Source of the DNA: Gerris lacustris | Lineage: Eukaryota; Arthropoda; Insecta; Hemiptera; Gerridae | Length of the DNA: 64,000 nucleotides | Direction: 5' to 3' | Assembly: GCA_951217055.1 (NCBI GenBank) | Contig: OX578278.1 | Location: 41,327,115-41,391,114 of the forward strand | In this document: piece after piece, positions 48,381 to 61,850 of the stretch | How the letters are laid out: every line of letters begins with the position of its first letter | Numbering within the stretch: position 1 is the first letter of the stretch | Position numbers and translations under genes: made by a program | The notes under the pieces: model-generated | Databases searched by the model: none | What the model saw: the letters and a program-made list of their open reading frames with translations, nothing else | What the model was told of the DNA's origin: nothing

Positions 48381-49776
48381 AGCTTGTTAGTTCAGTGGAG
48401 CATCAATTCATTCCGGCTTTACCGATTAAAAAATGATGTTGTTCTTCTCAATGATCACAATGCTTCCGTTACCTTCAGAAGCTCGAAAGAAATACCCTAT
48501 TTAATATTACGAGTATTTATATCTTCCTTTTTCTACCTGCACGGGATAAAAATCATGACAGTGAATGAAAGTTTTAAATAGGGAAAAAACAGAGCTACCT
48601 TTGATTTCCAGCTAGTGGAAGAGTCGATAAGGGACTTGGAGCTCCAACACATAGATGGTTGAGATGCATCTCTCATCTAGTTGGTTGCTAGAAGCTACAC
48701 TCGAAAATCTATCACGTCTCATCGTAGTTTATGACGATAAACAGGGATTTTCAAAGTCCTAGGTTGGCATGGTGATGAAACACATCGTAACTGAATAACG
48801 CTTTTTTTTGGCGAATACCACACTGATTGGTGAAATGGATGGTTTACAAAAACACCAACTAAAGCACAATCTATGTAGAGGGATAAATCTACTTAAAGAG
48901 TATAACTCTAGTCTAATAATCTTCTAAACACACATAAATCTTTACTAGTCATCTATTTGAAAAAACATCTAGACTAACTAGAGATAAGTCAATTCAATTA
49001 ACCCAAAATGAAACACAAATAAACTATCCATGTCTTATTTATTATGTTAGCAAAATATTAATATTAAAAAATGCTGATTATTTAAATAATAATAAACCAT
49101 TTGGTTAATTTCGGAGGGGAAAAAAAATCTAGATTATAAGATAGTGACGCATAAAGATGGGAAATGGGAACTATTAAAAGAAACTGAGATACTGCTTATT
49201 AGGGACTACTACGATTTACATAATATTGTCTATGGGAAAGGATACTGAATAATAGGGACTACTACAATAAACATAAAAGTCCACGAGAAAGAGAACTGCA
49301 GCATGGAGAATCATACAGTTAGAGAATTATAAGCTATAATATGTCATTGAGTATTGAAAATGTTTTGAAAACTTAATATTGAATGTAAACCGCGTGAAAA
49401 TTCTGTTTTTACAATATTATAAATATGTCCAAGCTTCTGGGACCTATTCATATTTCTTTATGGAAAACGAGTTCTTAAGAAAATTCCATTCTGGATCCAA
49501 ATTGGAATTCCAAAACGATTTCAATCCTCGATGAAGGCGTAGCTATAAATTTGGAAAATTAAGGATTTGAAAAAATAATTTTGATCTGGCGAACAACTTG
49601 GTGTTTGAACGTGTTGAATATAATTGCATAAACATTTTCTGCCTAAATTGATAAATCGAGTCAAACAAACTTGTTTCCACTACGATATTTTAGAAACCTC
49701 TTTAAAGAAGGAGGCCTAGTTTAAACTCGGCACAAAGTGGAACCGATCTTATAATTAGGTCAAGGTCATTTACTAC

Positions 49777-50253
49777 GTTCACTCATCGTTATAAAAGCGC
49801 TTTCGGATTCGATTCGTTTTTAAAACGATACATGTTCACACAACAAAAAATACATCTGATCGAAATATTTGTTTTCGTTATCTCATAACTGTGACGTCAC
49901 GCGTTAGACCTTCTTTCTTGATACCTAATATGTCCACGAATATGTTTACATTTTTATTTTACAAGTTATTAAAAGTTGTTACAGGTTCTTTATAGTAGGT
50001 ATTAATTTTTGTTTAAAAATGTTTTTGCAGTTAAAAAAAACGGAAGCACTCGAAAACCAACAAGTAAAAAAGAGGAAAAGATTCAAATAACCTGATATTT
50101 CGATCCCCTCCACGACCTGTTCATACGCGCGTTTTGAATTCGATCCCCCGTTCCGATCTTTTGGTGGAGCGAATTTAAACCGATAAGACCCGCCGTTCTT
50201 CGTTCACACAGCGTTTTGAACTAGCGGAATGTTTTCAAACCGATGTGTGAACG
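49777..50253. mobile_element. MITE with ACGTTCACNCATCG ends (tentative)
   Basis: Left ACGTTCACTCATCGTT and right AACCGATGTGTGAACGT are inverted, with looser matches for about 60 bp inward (AAAGCGCTTTCGGATTCG / CGAATTT...GCGGAATG). Higher CG content than its surroundings. No coding. Confidence 0.5.
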
Positions 50254-50616
50254 TATTAATTGTCTAGTGGATCATAGGTTACATCTTTTGTTCTTTGTAG
50301 TGAGAATAGTTAGTTTTAACTGTGATAACTCAGTTATAATTCATTATAAACAAAATGTCTTTAATATTCGTAAAATAATATGAGAAGATAATATTATGGG
50401 AAACCATTTATTCAACTTTTAGCGTAGATTACAATAAAATTATACGGTTCTACTTTATTTTCAGATATCTAACTAACATGGAAAACGGCCAAAGCCGTAA
50501 ATTTCCAATGGGGCACTAATTCCCGATTTGTTTGTGTACCCAAAACAATATAATTTAAATAGAATAAAAATATAGATAATATTGTAACATAAAAATAAAC
50601 AAACTATTAATATATA

Positions 50617-51025
50617 GTAGAACCTTGCTTACATACGACCCTCAATAACACGACAACCTCAATTAGAAGTGCAATTTTCAAATCCTCTTGAGATTGCTAT
50701 AGAACATCATGTTAAATTAACCTCTAAAACGCGACTATTATTATCCAAACAACCTCAATTACACGGATTTTTTCCAATTCACAACGTAACTCAGAACCTC
50801 TATAACAAGTCTTTTTAAGAGTAAACCTCCATAACGCGACTCTATTACAGGAATGGGACGACCTTGAACAAGTCTAGACTTGATAAGATTTAGTGATTCC
50901 ATTAACCTCGATAACACGAGTGATAGCCAAAATAACCTTGGTATCACGACCTTCAACAAAAAGAGCACCTCAATAACAAGACTGTTTCCCTAATCCCCTT
51001 GAGGCACTTCTTATCGAGGTTCTAC
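50617..51025. mobile_element. pogo/Tigger-type MITE with TA target
   Basis: The ends GTAGAACCTTGCTTA and TTATCGAGGTTCTAC are inverted repeats bordered by TA (50615-50616, 51026-51027). CCTCAATAACACGAC/CCTCGATAACACGA-type words recur throughout. GTAGAACCTCGATAA is the usual Tigger-like end. Confidence 0.75.
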
Positions 51026-52499
51026 TATTACTACTATACTATCGAGGGGGGGGGGGGGGGGAGTCTATCACAAATAAAATAATACCTACTTTTTATTTTC
51101 ACCATTACACATTATTAGACCAAAATAAGAAAAAGAGTAGACATATTATCTCAGGTCCTGTTCTTAGTCAAATAATTTAGTAATTATCAGAATTAAAACA
51201 AAACGTTTGGTATCTATCGTGTTTTAGAAACAAGCGCGCTGCCGAGGTTTGCTCCACATTTTTTGGGGGCTTTGGCATTTCGATACGGGCGAAGATATAC
51301 GCCTAGATCCACCCTGATCCTAATCTATAATATATATACATATTTATACTCATATAATATATTTATACAAATGTCACTCGAATTATTATGGTGTTAAAAC
51401 TAACATGGAAACAAACTTTTTATTGTTATTAAACAATATCCCAACCATATCTTATATAAATATAGATTTTAAAGATATTAATTTTTTCATTCAGATATTT
51501 TCTTATTTCTCAAAAAAAAAAAAAAAAAAATCTGTACTAAAAATAGGCAAAAAGAAGAAGAATAAAAAAAAAAAAAAAAATACAATAATAAAACGGCACG
51601 TCTTATATAAGTGGATTATATAAACTAAATTATACAATTCGGCTCAATAATGTAGATGTCCAATAATTCTGGCACGCTCAACTTGGGCTATCGCCCTATT
51701 TTAAACGAAAATAGGTAAAACGATAGTATTATATGATATTTTCATTTACTTTTTTTTAAACCTAGTATGTGCAGACCAAGTATTTAAATGGTGCAATATA
51801 CTATTTTTAATGGATTCTCAAATTCTAAGGTTGTCTGATTTTAAAGTTTATTTTTTGTTATTTTTAAATATTTGTCCGTAATTTATCTTATTTAGTCTGT
51901 GCAGATTACTAAATAACAAATTTTGCTTTACATGTTTAGAAGAAATCATATCTCAAAGCATAATTGAGAATTTAAGGTTTGTATATAGGAGTAAACTTAA
52001 TTAAATTTAGGAGCAAAACTAAGAATAAATGTGGCAAAGCGTTGTGATAAAAGTGCATAAAAAACTATTCTGACGATTGAAATTGTGAATAAAGTCCATA
52101 TATATATTAATGAAGACAGTTATCTAGTTAAGGTTCGATAAGAATGCATAACAAGTTCCTATTTAGATTGAGAACCCAAAAAAACCGGCACCTATTGTGT
52201 AGGCTTAAGGAAACCAGATGATGTCTATGGGATGGATGCAGGTATATATGCTGTGGTAGATAATTACTCGTAAACATTGATTTATTTGTGTTAGAGGAAG
52301 GGTGTTATTGCCACAGAAAGTTATTATTTCAAATTAAAAATACGCTGCCAATTAGTGTGCCATATAGCTTCCTCGAGCCCTATTTCGTAAAATTTAATAA
52401 TTTTTATTATTATCCAATTTATTTCGTTTCCCCCCTTTTTTTAAATCTGTCGAAATTGTTTTGATTTCTTAAATGTATTAAAGTATCAATTAAACAAAA

Positions 52500-52920
52500 T
52501 TTAAAGAGTGTAGACGGTTGAAATTAATCTGGGGCTATCTGAGGTCTACTTTTGACGAACCATCAACATTTCATAAAAATCAGATGAGTACTTTTGAAGA
52601 TAATAGGTGTAAATAAATGTTTGTTTGTGCGCATGTGGAAGAGAAATAAACGGACGCATAAGGTTAAAACTTATATGGGACCAACAATGGACTAATTATG
52701 ACCTACCATCCAAATTTCAATAAAATCGGACGAGCAGTTTTTTAGATTATATGTTGGGTCGCAAAAATTGAGCGACAGGCCGACAGACAGACACGGAACC
52801 AAAAATGTTCCCACATGTCTGAAACGGATTCGTGTCTTGGAATTTTTGAAATTGGAGAACTAAAATTTTTTCTAACTTAGCTCAGTTACCTTCGGTAAGC
52901 TCGGAAGCAATAGAAGGATT
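52500..52920. repeat. Dispersed repeat family R1, copy 3 (inverted relative to copy 1)
   Basis: Reverse complement of the 9390-9790 unit: GTGCGCATGTGGAAGAG, ATGGACTAATTATGACC, CCGACAGACAGACACGG, CATGTCTGAAACGGATTCG and ACCTTCGGTAAGCTCGGAAGC are all in the expected order. Confidence 0.65.
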
Positions 52921-53209
52921 TCTTTAAATCTATAATAAATACTTTTAACATAATTTCCTGCTTCGATATATTGCCAGCGTTAGAGGTTGTTAAGTGTTGT
53001 CTGAGGAGGTTAGAACTGATTAGAGGATGTTAGGTGTTATCCGAAAAGGTTAATTTTTGTCGTCTACAGTCTAGGCAAAAGCGTAGAGCCTAAACTACTA
53101 AGCCGGTATTGTTGATTTTTTTTTTTTTTTTGTATCCATCATATAACAATAAAGAAATTGGAACGATAAATCGAACAAAACTTTTTCATATAATATGTTC
53201 TGAATGGAT

Positions 53210-53420
53210 AATGATAAACTATTAAATCTCATAATAACTCATTTAATTTATTTATATTTAAACATATGTATTTAAAAGTTTTTAACAGGTGGTTGTTTAC
53301 TTCTTGTTTTCAATTTTCAACAAAATCATATTTAATTTAATCAATAACTCGGAAACTAGATTTTCCCTGGAAAAAGACTGTTTTTGCGCGCCAATAGAAA
53401 TCAGATCGGAAACAAAAATG
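53210..53420. repeat. Dispersed repeat family R3, copy 3
   Basis: Shares GTGGTTGTTTACTTC, the AAAATCATATTTAATTT block and GGAAACTAGATTTTCCCTGG with the other R3 copies. It is truncated after the CTAGATTTT motif. Confidence 0.5.
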
Positions 53421-53699
53421 ACCAAAGCATTCCTGTAAACGACATGCCTCCGAAACTTGTGTCCTTGATCAGTTGACGCCCCGCATTAACGACACTGCTG
53501 TGACTACATCCCTTGAACTCAATACGTTTTAATTTTCATCCATGATCCATATCATGGATTCATCCATGCGGATCCACATCCAAAGTTACCAAAGCCTAAA
53601 TAAATTTGCTGTTCAAGTAGTAATTTTGAAGCTTGCCAGGTTTAATTTGCAATAAGTTCGAAATGATTGCAATGTATTCGAAAATCAAGGTACCAGATC

Positions 53700-53960
53700 A
53701 ATAATTAACTTGGTGCGTAGATTATCTTCCACGGATTTTTTCCTAATGAATGTCCTTGCTTTCCAGTTACATCTGTGTCACGAAGGAAGTGAAGTTAGTT
53801 TCGCTTGCACTACTGGAAGCATCTTCAGTGTGGTGAATCGTGATGTTAGCTACACGATAAAGTTCGTCGTCATTAGGTCTTTCTTCGAGTTGACGTCAAG
53901 ATGCAACATACCCCTGAATTTGCTTCCAATAAAACACAACCCTTCCAAAAGCACATAAAA
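53700..53960 (-). mobile_element. Penelope-like terminal fragment related to the 10930-12060 element
   Basis: On the minus strand it reads AACATCACGATTCACC, then CTGAAGATGCTTCC and AAGCGAAACTAAC. The first two match the right terminal segment of the element at 11970-12010 (ACATCACGATGCACC, CTGAAGATGCC). No coding remnant is attached. A 74-codon open frame on the other strand is coincidental. Confidence 0.5.
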
Positions 53961-54829
53961 CCCTTAGTGACTCGAATGTAACTAAAGAACCAAAACAATC
54001 TTTAATTTTCATACTTATCTCCTTATACTCAGCATTGGCCGCGGGTAAGTAGCTCTCTTGATACTACAAACTTGCCAGGGGAGAAAAGGAAGTAATAATT
54101 CATCTTTTAATGGTTCACCTTTTATTTAATTACCTATAACAATAGTTTTTATGTTGGTTATAATGTAATGTAGGTTAATAATGTACTTTTTATGGGTTTA
54201 TCTGAACCAGAACAGAAGAAAAAAATGTAAGTGAGCTGTCCCAGAAATGAACCCTGATCCCATTGCATGGGGCTAAGCAAAAGCGGAATTAATAATACCA
54301 TATTCTTTACGATCTGAAGATGATTATTTGTGCAGAGTTAGTGGTTATCCGTGAAATTTTAAATATATGTTTTTTTTTTTATTTTTATTTATTACGTTTT
54401 ATTAAGTATTATTCATTTTAAATTAACTTTGTTCTGATCAAGTTGAATCTATAAAAGTTTTATTCAGTTATTTTTACTTTTCCTCACCTATGGTAGGAAA
54501 AGTATTGATTTTGAATGTTGTCATAAAAAGATATCGTTTTAATTTGACTAAATTTTTGTTATTAGGTATTATTATTTATTTATTTTTTTTTTATGGGGAT
54601 AAAATAAAAAAATAAGGAGAGAACACACTTGTATTATAAGGAGGATATCGGAGTGCGATGCAAGACAAATAGGCAAAGCGGTAGGACAAAGCCAACATTA
54701 TTACGCTGTGTGGCGGAAATCTAAGCCAAAAACACTAACACATCTCAACGCAATATGAGGCCATTCAGACTCTCAGGTACTTACAAAGTATTCCATGAAC
54801 AGCTGTAAAACAGAACCCAGTTAAAAAAC

Positions 54830-55160
54830 AATGAATGAAATCAAAATATAACAACAATGAAACATAGTTCATTCATGTTTCATTGGGACATATTAGTATG
54901 ATTAAAAAAAATACATACATTTGTGGGAAATTAATAATAATGAATGAAATCTGATAAATGATACATAAATGCATTATTAGTACAATATAGATTAAAAACA
55001 TTGAAACAACAATGCATGGATGAAATATTAGTATGAAAAAAATTAATGAACTTTATAAAAAACATTATTTGAAAGTTAGTATGATTAAAACAAAAACAAC
55101 AAAAAAACAATGAAACATGAATGACATATTAGTATGATTTAAAAAAAAGAATATGAATAA
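54830..55160. repeat. Degenerate minisatellite (ATATTAGTATGATTAAAA)
   Basis: ACATATTAGTATGATTAAAA, AAATATTAGTATGAAAAAAA, AAGTTAGTATGATTAAAAC and ACATATTAGTATGATTTAAA recur at 60-90 bp intervals with AACAATGAAACAT spacers. Non-coding. Confidence 0.65.
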
Positions 55161-55384
55161 GTACAGGAAAAATCTGAATTAAAACAAGAAAATTAAAACA
55201 AAATGTAATTAACGGAATATTGTATGGTAGGTAATTTTATATAATAAAAGTATGCTTCGGAAGGTTCTACCAAATTGTTACTCCTAATTGCCAAGAATTT
55301 AGAAGTCGAAAATAATGTAGAGCAAGTGTTTATTCTATAATTTCAGGGGTAGATTAACAGGCACTACTTAACTAGGTTCCCCAC

Positions 55385-55612
55385 CCATAGGTGGATAACC
55401 AAGTAAATTAGTAATTAATTAGGAGATATGTGACAATGCTTTAATTGGTTACCCATACTATGTCAGTTTTATCTAAATATCTATTAAGACAAAGGGATAT
55501 CTAGTCAAAAGAACTTTGGGACAATGGAACATCACACTTTCTGTAAGTAAAGATGATAATACCGCTTAGTCTAATCAACTATTAAGGCAAGGGAATATTT
55601 ACACTTATTTAA
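55385..55612. repeat. Dispersed repeat family R4, copy 2
   Basis: Shares GACAAAGGGATATCTAGTC, GTAAGTAAAGATGATAATACC, CTTAGTCTAATCAACTATTA and GGGAATATTTACACTTA with copy 1 in the same orientation. Confidence 0.6.
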
Positions 55613-55652
55613 AAAAAATAAAAGATATGTATATCACATCAACAAAAAAATG

Positions 55653-55785
55653 TCACAGCGTATGCGTATGTTACTAATGATAAAAGCGTGGAACAATATA
55701 AACTGTTTTTGTCATTTGTTGACAGTGCCCCCACGATTTCATCTTTAGTGACAGTGACATACGCATATACTGTGATAGATCACTT
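55653..55785. mobile_element. Small inverted-repeat element
   Basis: TCACAGCGTATGCGTATGTTAC and GTGACATACGCATATACTGTGA form imperfect inverted ends about 130 bp apart. The interior holds a weaker TTGTCATTTGTTGACA palindrome. Superfamily not assignable. Confidence 0.5.
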
Positions 55786-56607
55786 ATAGTACTGTGGCTG
55801 TTAAAAGAAATCATTTTCTATACTTTATTTTTAGAGCATGTTTTTATTTTATTTTATAAAACAATATATTTTTTTTAATATAATATATTAAATTTTGAGG
55901 TTATTGATTTTTCAATTGAATATCAAACTTCTTCTAACTCGTTTCACCCATCTATTCCAGGATGGTGACCTCTATCTACTGGCTTCTCTACTTTATATTG
56001 AAGTGCTATACGCCCTCTTAGCCATTGTCGGGACACCCTTTGTGGAGTTATAAGGCATTTCATTGAGCTTATGAATTAAAAGACTATTTGAAATTATTAT
56101 GGAAGAAATACCCTTTTAATTTGATAAATAAGAAAGTATGAAAACCACACTTACACTCAAAAACATATTGATTAATACCACGTGGCCTACAAGTTCTCCA
56201 TTTTCCTTATAAATTTATAATAATTAACTTCGCCTAATCTTAAGTTAATACTACGGTTGAGAATAAACTAGTATTAAGTAATACTATAATACTTTATTTT
56301 TGTTACACTTAGTCAAACATTACGCTTGTATGTTTTATGCATCAAAGAAATAATATAAGTGTGATTTGTACATAGGAGAATTAATATCCTTTTGTCTAAA
56401 AATACGTCGAGTCGTAGCATTAACAACTATGCACCATAGCATTAAGCATCGTAGGGTCGTAGCACTAAGATTTACCTTAACTTCTTAATAGATTTTTAAT
56501 TAAAAAATAAATGCGTACAATAATATAAATTGTTAGCATAATAGTAATAATCAAATATATCCTCCTTCCTCCAGTCACGTTGAATCATTTTACGCTTATC
56601 CTTTATA

Positions 56608-58776
56608 CAGGGTGATTAAAAAAGAATGAACTGATTCCATGATTAAATATTTTATTAAGGAGAAATAGCAAACAAATTGAACTTGTAATTTTTTTTTCAA
56701 GCATACAACTCATAGCACAATATTCAAAGCATTCTACTCACAGTCAAGTTTTATTTCACATGTTACAAGTGTTCAATATGGCCACCCCTTGAAGCACGGA
56801 CAACATAAAGACGATATGAGAATTCTTCCCAAGCACGTTAAAACATATCAGGATTAATTATGCTTCAACGTGTTTGGGAAGAACAACAATCATATCAAAT
56901 GGATCCTGATATGATTGTTGTTATTCGATGTTTTAAGTTATCCAGGTCAGTTTTTAGTCACTGATTAGATTTTGCAAACTCGAGAACACAGAACGCCTTC
57001 TGTTGAGAAGTCCCCATTTCATTTTGACATTAAACAAACAACTGAGCGTTTTTGGGAAACCGATGCACCTGGCGCGGTCACGCGGCAACTATCTGAAACT
57101 TAGAAACCTAATCTTTTAAACAGCCACACTCTCATTCTGTTTCATCAGTGCCGGATCTAGGTTTTTTCTTAGGGGGGGCAAAAGCAGATTTGGCCGCCCT
57201 TGCCACACAGGGGCAGATCTAGCAGTAGAATTTGGGGGGGGGGGGACTTGGGAGGTTTAGCCTCAAATCCAAAGGGGGGTCCGGGGGGCCTCCCCCGGAA
57301 AATTCTATAAAATTATGTGCAAAAATGGTGAATTTTAAGAACCTTTTTTATTAGAGCTTTTTCAGCTAAAACTACAGTACCTATTCTGTATTGCGTTTAA
57401 AATACCAATTAATAATGATAATTTATATTTTATTTAACCTGTAACACTATACATACTATGCTATTAATTCTTCTAGATCCATTAGGAGGGGTTACCCTCC
57501 TGCCCAAAGGGGGGTAGTTCGGGGTAGTAGGGGGTAGTTCGGGGGGCCTACCTCGGAAAATTTTAGAAAATTAGGTTTAAAATGGTGAATTTTAGGTGTT
57601 TTGGAGAACCTTTTTTTTAGAGCTTTTTCAGCTAAAACAGCAACTTAAAATTTGTTTAAAATTATTTCTGCAGAATTTTTGAAATATTTATTATCTAATT
57701 TTTGAAACATTTACTATGTATCTAAATCGGGTTTTAGACTTAAAAAAAATCTTTTTTACCTGTAACACTATACTATGCTATTAATTCTTCCAGTTTCATT
57801 ATGAAATACCTTCACAACTTCCTATATAGCAACTGAATCAAGTAGATACACTCTCAACTAAGCATATAAACAAACATCCATTAAAGTATGCAAATAAACA
57901 AACAAAAAAATAGTTTATATTTGCATCCCACATAAAAATGTAAGTGGGAATCCCAGTTAGCAATTTTAATATCAACTTGACTACTGCTCCATAGTTAAGG
58001 CGACCATATTTATTCTTCTGACTCGGAGACCATTGAGGATCAGGTCAAAATTTAAGAATCTAAAATTTCACACAAGAAACAATATGTTCATTTTTTACAT
58101 ACAACGAACCGTTTGGATAATAGTGCGCTCCGAAGTTTCCCTTATTGTCTCCGGGCCATAGGAAGCGTGATAATTCGTATAAAAAAGACCAGTCAGCACC
58201 ATGACTTAATCAGCGAATTTTCAAAGAAATCTGCGTATTATTGGATTATGATAATATAGAAAAATTTTGGTTTAGAATTTGGATGGGTGAAAAAAAAAAA
58301 TTGGTACACAATTTTGACAAATTTGACCCGTAAATGGACTCCAAAAAGTATTAATAGTATTATTATTTGCGTTAACAGTTTGAGTCTTTCTTGACACATC
58401 GAACTTCTTAAATAGTTTTTTTGAAAACTTCAATATGCTTAAGTTTCTTTTACATCAACTGTAAAGAAAAAAAGGGTAAACGAAGTTAATAAGGGTGGGT
58501 ATATCAGATTGGACTAGATAACTGTAATTATATTACATATAATTAAAAACATTACATTTCACCTATTTTTTTTTTTTTTTTTATTTTTCGTGAAATTTTT
58601 ATTATTATTCCTTTATTTATCATTTTATTTTTCCACCTCGTTTTGCCGCCCCCCGGGCGTGCCGCCTGGGGCGCTTGCCCCCCGCAGCCCCCCCTTAGAT
58701 CCGGCACTGTGTTTCATACATTTACTTAAAAAATATTTGATCATGGAATCGGTTCATTTTTTTTTTAATCACCCTG
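56608..58776. mobile_element. Tc1/mariner-type element split by a hAT insertion
   Basis: The ends CAGGGTGATTAAAAAAGAATGA and their complement (TCATTTTTTTTTTAATCACCCTG) are inverted repeats with TA outside (56606-56607, 58777-58778), and the match continues inward (ACTGATTCCATGAT / ATCATGGAATCGGT). Without the nested element its length is about 600 bp, too short for a full transposase. Confidence 0.85.
57146..58709. mobile_element. hAT-type element nested in the Tc1/mariner copy
   Basis: The ends CAGTGCCGGATCTAGG and TTAGATCCGGCACTG are inverted, with TGTTTCAT exactly duplicated on both sides (57138-57145, 58710-58717). GGGGGGTCCGGGGGGCC and GGAAAATTCTATAAAAT patches match the relative at 15441-16882. 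The GGGG-rich word recurs at 57480-57545, suggesting internal duplication. No transposase. Confidence 0.9.
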
Positions 58777-59145
58777 TATAATGGAGTAGTGTCCCTGTCC
58801 CGACGACTAACCTTGAAATTATTTGTTATTGCCAAGCTAAGAAAACCACATTTATTCCAATAAAAATAAATGTTTATTTTAATTTGTTGGTCTATAAATA
58901 GATATAATAACTTATCTAAATTAATTTACTTACTTTTACTTTTTTTCTAAATAAAAAATTAAGCCTGTTGTTACGGGCCTAAGGGCTCGTATTTTAAAAA
59001 ACAAATGAGGAGATTTAATAATGATTGAAACGCCATGTTAAGACATATTTAGTTATTTAAATCTTTATTATGACGTATTGCAATTGTCTTTATATCTATT
59101 AACTTAAACCAAATAGTTACAAGTTAAAATATCATATTTTTCATA

Positions 59146-60211
59146 CAGGGTGGTCCAAAAGTCTCCCCCCCCCCCCTCTTAACTTTTGAACGGTTTGAGA
59201 TAAATTAATGAAACTTGGGAGATCTCTACCATGCAAAGGGAAGTTTGTTTTCATGCAATCACCCACTAGGGGCAACCACCCACTTTGCCCCCTGGCCACC
59301 TAACATCAAAATTTCAAATTGGAGCGTATATTTTTGATAGCATATTTAGATTCTACGGTAAAAAATAATAAACTTTTACTTGAAACTATTTTTTCTATCT
59401 CCAATATTTTGCCGCCTACAGGGGGCAAAGATAGCAAAATAAACCTTCCGAAATAGCAAAAAAATAACACTTAGATCGTTATAAAATCTAAACGGTTAGA
59501 AATAAAGTCATGGAACTTGGGAGATCTGTACCATGTGGAAGTGTTTAATCATCCACTCGCGTACTAGGGGCAACCTCCATTTTGCCCCCAGGCGCTGAAA
59601 TCTACGATTTTTATATCTTTGCCCCCCTATAGGGGGAAAAATATTAGAGGTAGAAAAAAAAGTTTGAAGTAAAATATTTTTATTTTTTGCCGTAGAATCT
59701 AAATCTGCTATCAAAAATATATATTCTAGGACAAAATTTTGAAGTTAGGTGGTCTGGGGGCAAAATGGGAGGTTGCCCCTACAGCGCGGTTGCATGAAAA
59801 CAAACTTCCCTTTACATGGTACGGATCCCCTAAGTTTCATTAATTTATCTCTAACCGTTTAGATTTTACAACGTATTATCGGTAGGGTAATTTTGCTATC
59901 TTTGCCCACCTATAGGGGGCAAAATATTGGGAATTGAAAAAAAAGTTACAAGTAAAAGTTTATTATTTTTCACTGCAGAATCCAAATATGCTATCAAAAA
60001 TATACACTCCAATTTGAAATTTTGAAGTTGGGTGGCCTGGGGGCAAAGTGGGTGGTTGCCCCTAGTGGGTGATTGCATGAAAACAAACTTCCCTTTGCAT
60101 TGTAGAGATCCCCTAAGTTTCATTAATTTATCTCAAACCGTTCAAAAGTTAAGAGGGGGGGGGGGAGCCTTTTTGGGGGGGGGGGGGGGGGGAGCCTTTT
60201 GGACCACCCTG
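59146..60211. mobile_element. TA-flanked palindromic element with duplicated arms
   Basis: The ends CAGGGTGGTCCAAAAG and CTTTTGGACCACCCTG are exact, bordered by TA (59144-59145, 60212-60213). A unit containing ACGGTTTGAGATAAATTAAT and GGGGCAACCACCCACTTTGC appears four times: 59183-59450 and 59480-59625 forward, then about 59630-59880 and 59890-60160 reversed. The whole is therefore a palindrome of two tandem units per arm. Non-coding; G/C runs near both ends. Confidence 0.8.
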
Positions 60212-61153
60212 TATAAAACATTTTCGACTCGAGTGTAGAAAAAAATCGTTTAAATCAAAGTAAAATTCCTTAAGTTATAGGTTTTTTAATTAAAAATTTA
60301 GTATGGCTACTCGTATTAGAACTTATGGCCTCTCGTCAAATCAAGTGCACATCAGGTAACTACGGGGTTATTGTAGCAGCTATGCCATGAAGGTGATTTG
60401 TAATAAGTATATAAAAAACTAGTGGGAAGTAAACAAACCCTCCAGCTATCCCCCAATCCCATTTTTTCTAACCTATAATAGCACAGTTTATTGAAACTTG
60501 TATATAACCCCGCCGTACCTCTATCCTTGTTTAATGAACAGTTTAGTTTATTAATAATTTTCTTTATTAATAATTAGACTTGTGTTTTGAAAACACTTTC
60601 TTTTTAATAAATTAGAAAGGTTTATTTGTTTAATAACATTGATAACAAAGTATTACTTTTTTTTAATTAATTCTATGCAGGAAGTTAAAAATAAAGATAA
60701 TGACGTCACCCAACTAATTTTTTCACCAATGCCCCGAATTATGTACCCTATTTCCTTGTTTCTAAGTTTGATAAAAAAGATTTATGACATTAATTAATCG
60801 AAAAAGCTAAAACAGAAAAGAAAAATGATTCAATTAAACTTAATGCACCAAAAAATAACAAAAATAAGACACTTTCATCAAGAAAAGATGGGAATGACTA
60901 AAAAAAACAAAATAACGCGTTTTCTCTCCATCCTAATCTTAATTTCCTCTTGTAAATTAATAATTCATTTCAAATTGATATACTAATTTTAATTAATTAG
61001 TAAGAAGTGGAAACTTCTTAGACAAGTAGAGAATCTCCTACATTTGAATAAAAATAACTCCTGAATAAGAAAATAACAACTAAAACATGGATAAAGTTTT
61101 AATTACATTTTTTTTTTTAAATAAAGTTTAACATTTATACTTTTAGTTTGGTT

Positions 61154-61256
<103 letters not shown>

Positions 61257-61302
61257 TAATACTTTGTTTAATTAATTTAAACATTTATTGAAGTACCTTC
61301 CA

Positions 61303-61467
61303 AGGCCCCCATCCATGGTCAAAATGTTTGCGCAAATATTTTGACCATGTATGGGGCAGTTTGATGCGCAACATGATTTGTGCAAACATGATGTTTGACG
61401 TGTATGGCCTAAATTTGCCTCACATCAGGTTTTGCGCAAAATGTTTGATCGTGAATGGGGGCCTTTA
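61303..61467. mobile_element. MITE with AGGCCCCCAT ends
   Basis: Left AAGGCCCCCATCCATGGTCAAA and right TTTGATCGTGAATGGGGGCCTT are inverted repeats about 165 bp apart. Inside, TTTGCGCAAA-type palindromic words recur (TTTGCGCAAAT, TTGATGCGCAAC, TTTTGCGCAAAA). Target duplication unclear. Confidence 0.65.
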
Positions 61468-61534
61468 GAGAAAGCAACTTCCTTTGTAGTAAATACGTCT
61501 TCTGGAAAGTAATTCTTTTGTATTAAGTACTTAC

Positions 61535-61850
61535 TTCTTTTCCGAGCTTAGCGAAGATATCGGAAGCAATGTTAATTAAGAAAGTTTTTCTTTGTCTCCA
61601 ATCCAATATTTCCTTATTGAAATGCGTTCAAAGAACATTTTTGGTTTCACGTATATTTTATATTTCATGCTCTGTCCGTCAAAATGTTTTCTACGAGCAT
61701 ATCTTAAAAAACAACTTTAAATAGAATTTAATGAATTATGGACGGCAAAATAGTCAAAATGAGACCCGTAAAGGTCCTATATCAATTTAAACCCTCTACG
61801 CCTATTGGATAATAACTTCGAATTAGATTTATCCAGCTTTTCAGCAACAA
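61535..61850. repeat. Dispersed repeat family R1, copy 4
   Basis: Starts TTCCGAGCTTAGCGAAG and continues with GGAAGCAATG, a GTCTCCAATCC patch, GCTCTGTCCGTC, GAGCATATCTTAAAAAAC and a partial match to the ATTATGGACG block. Orientation is as in copy 1. Confidence 0.5.

Noticed and set aside
53710..53958. 82-codon + strand frame
   Set aside because: Lies over a minus-strand Penelope-like terminal fragment; no domain seen.
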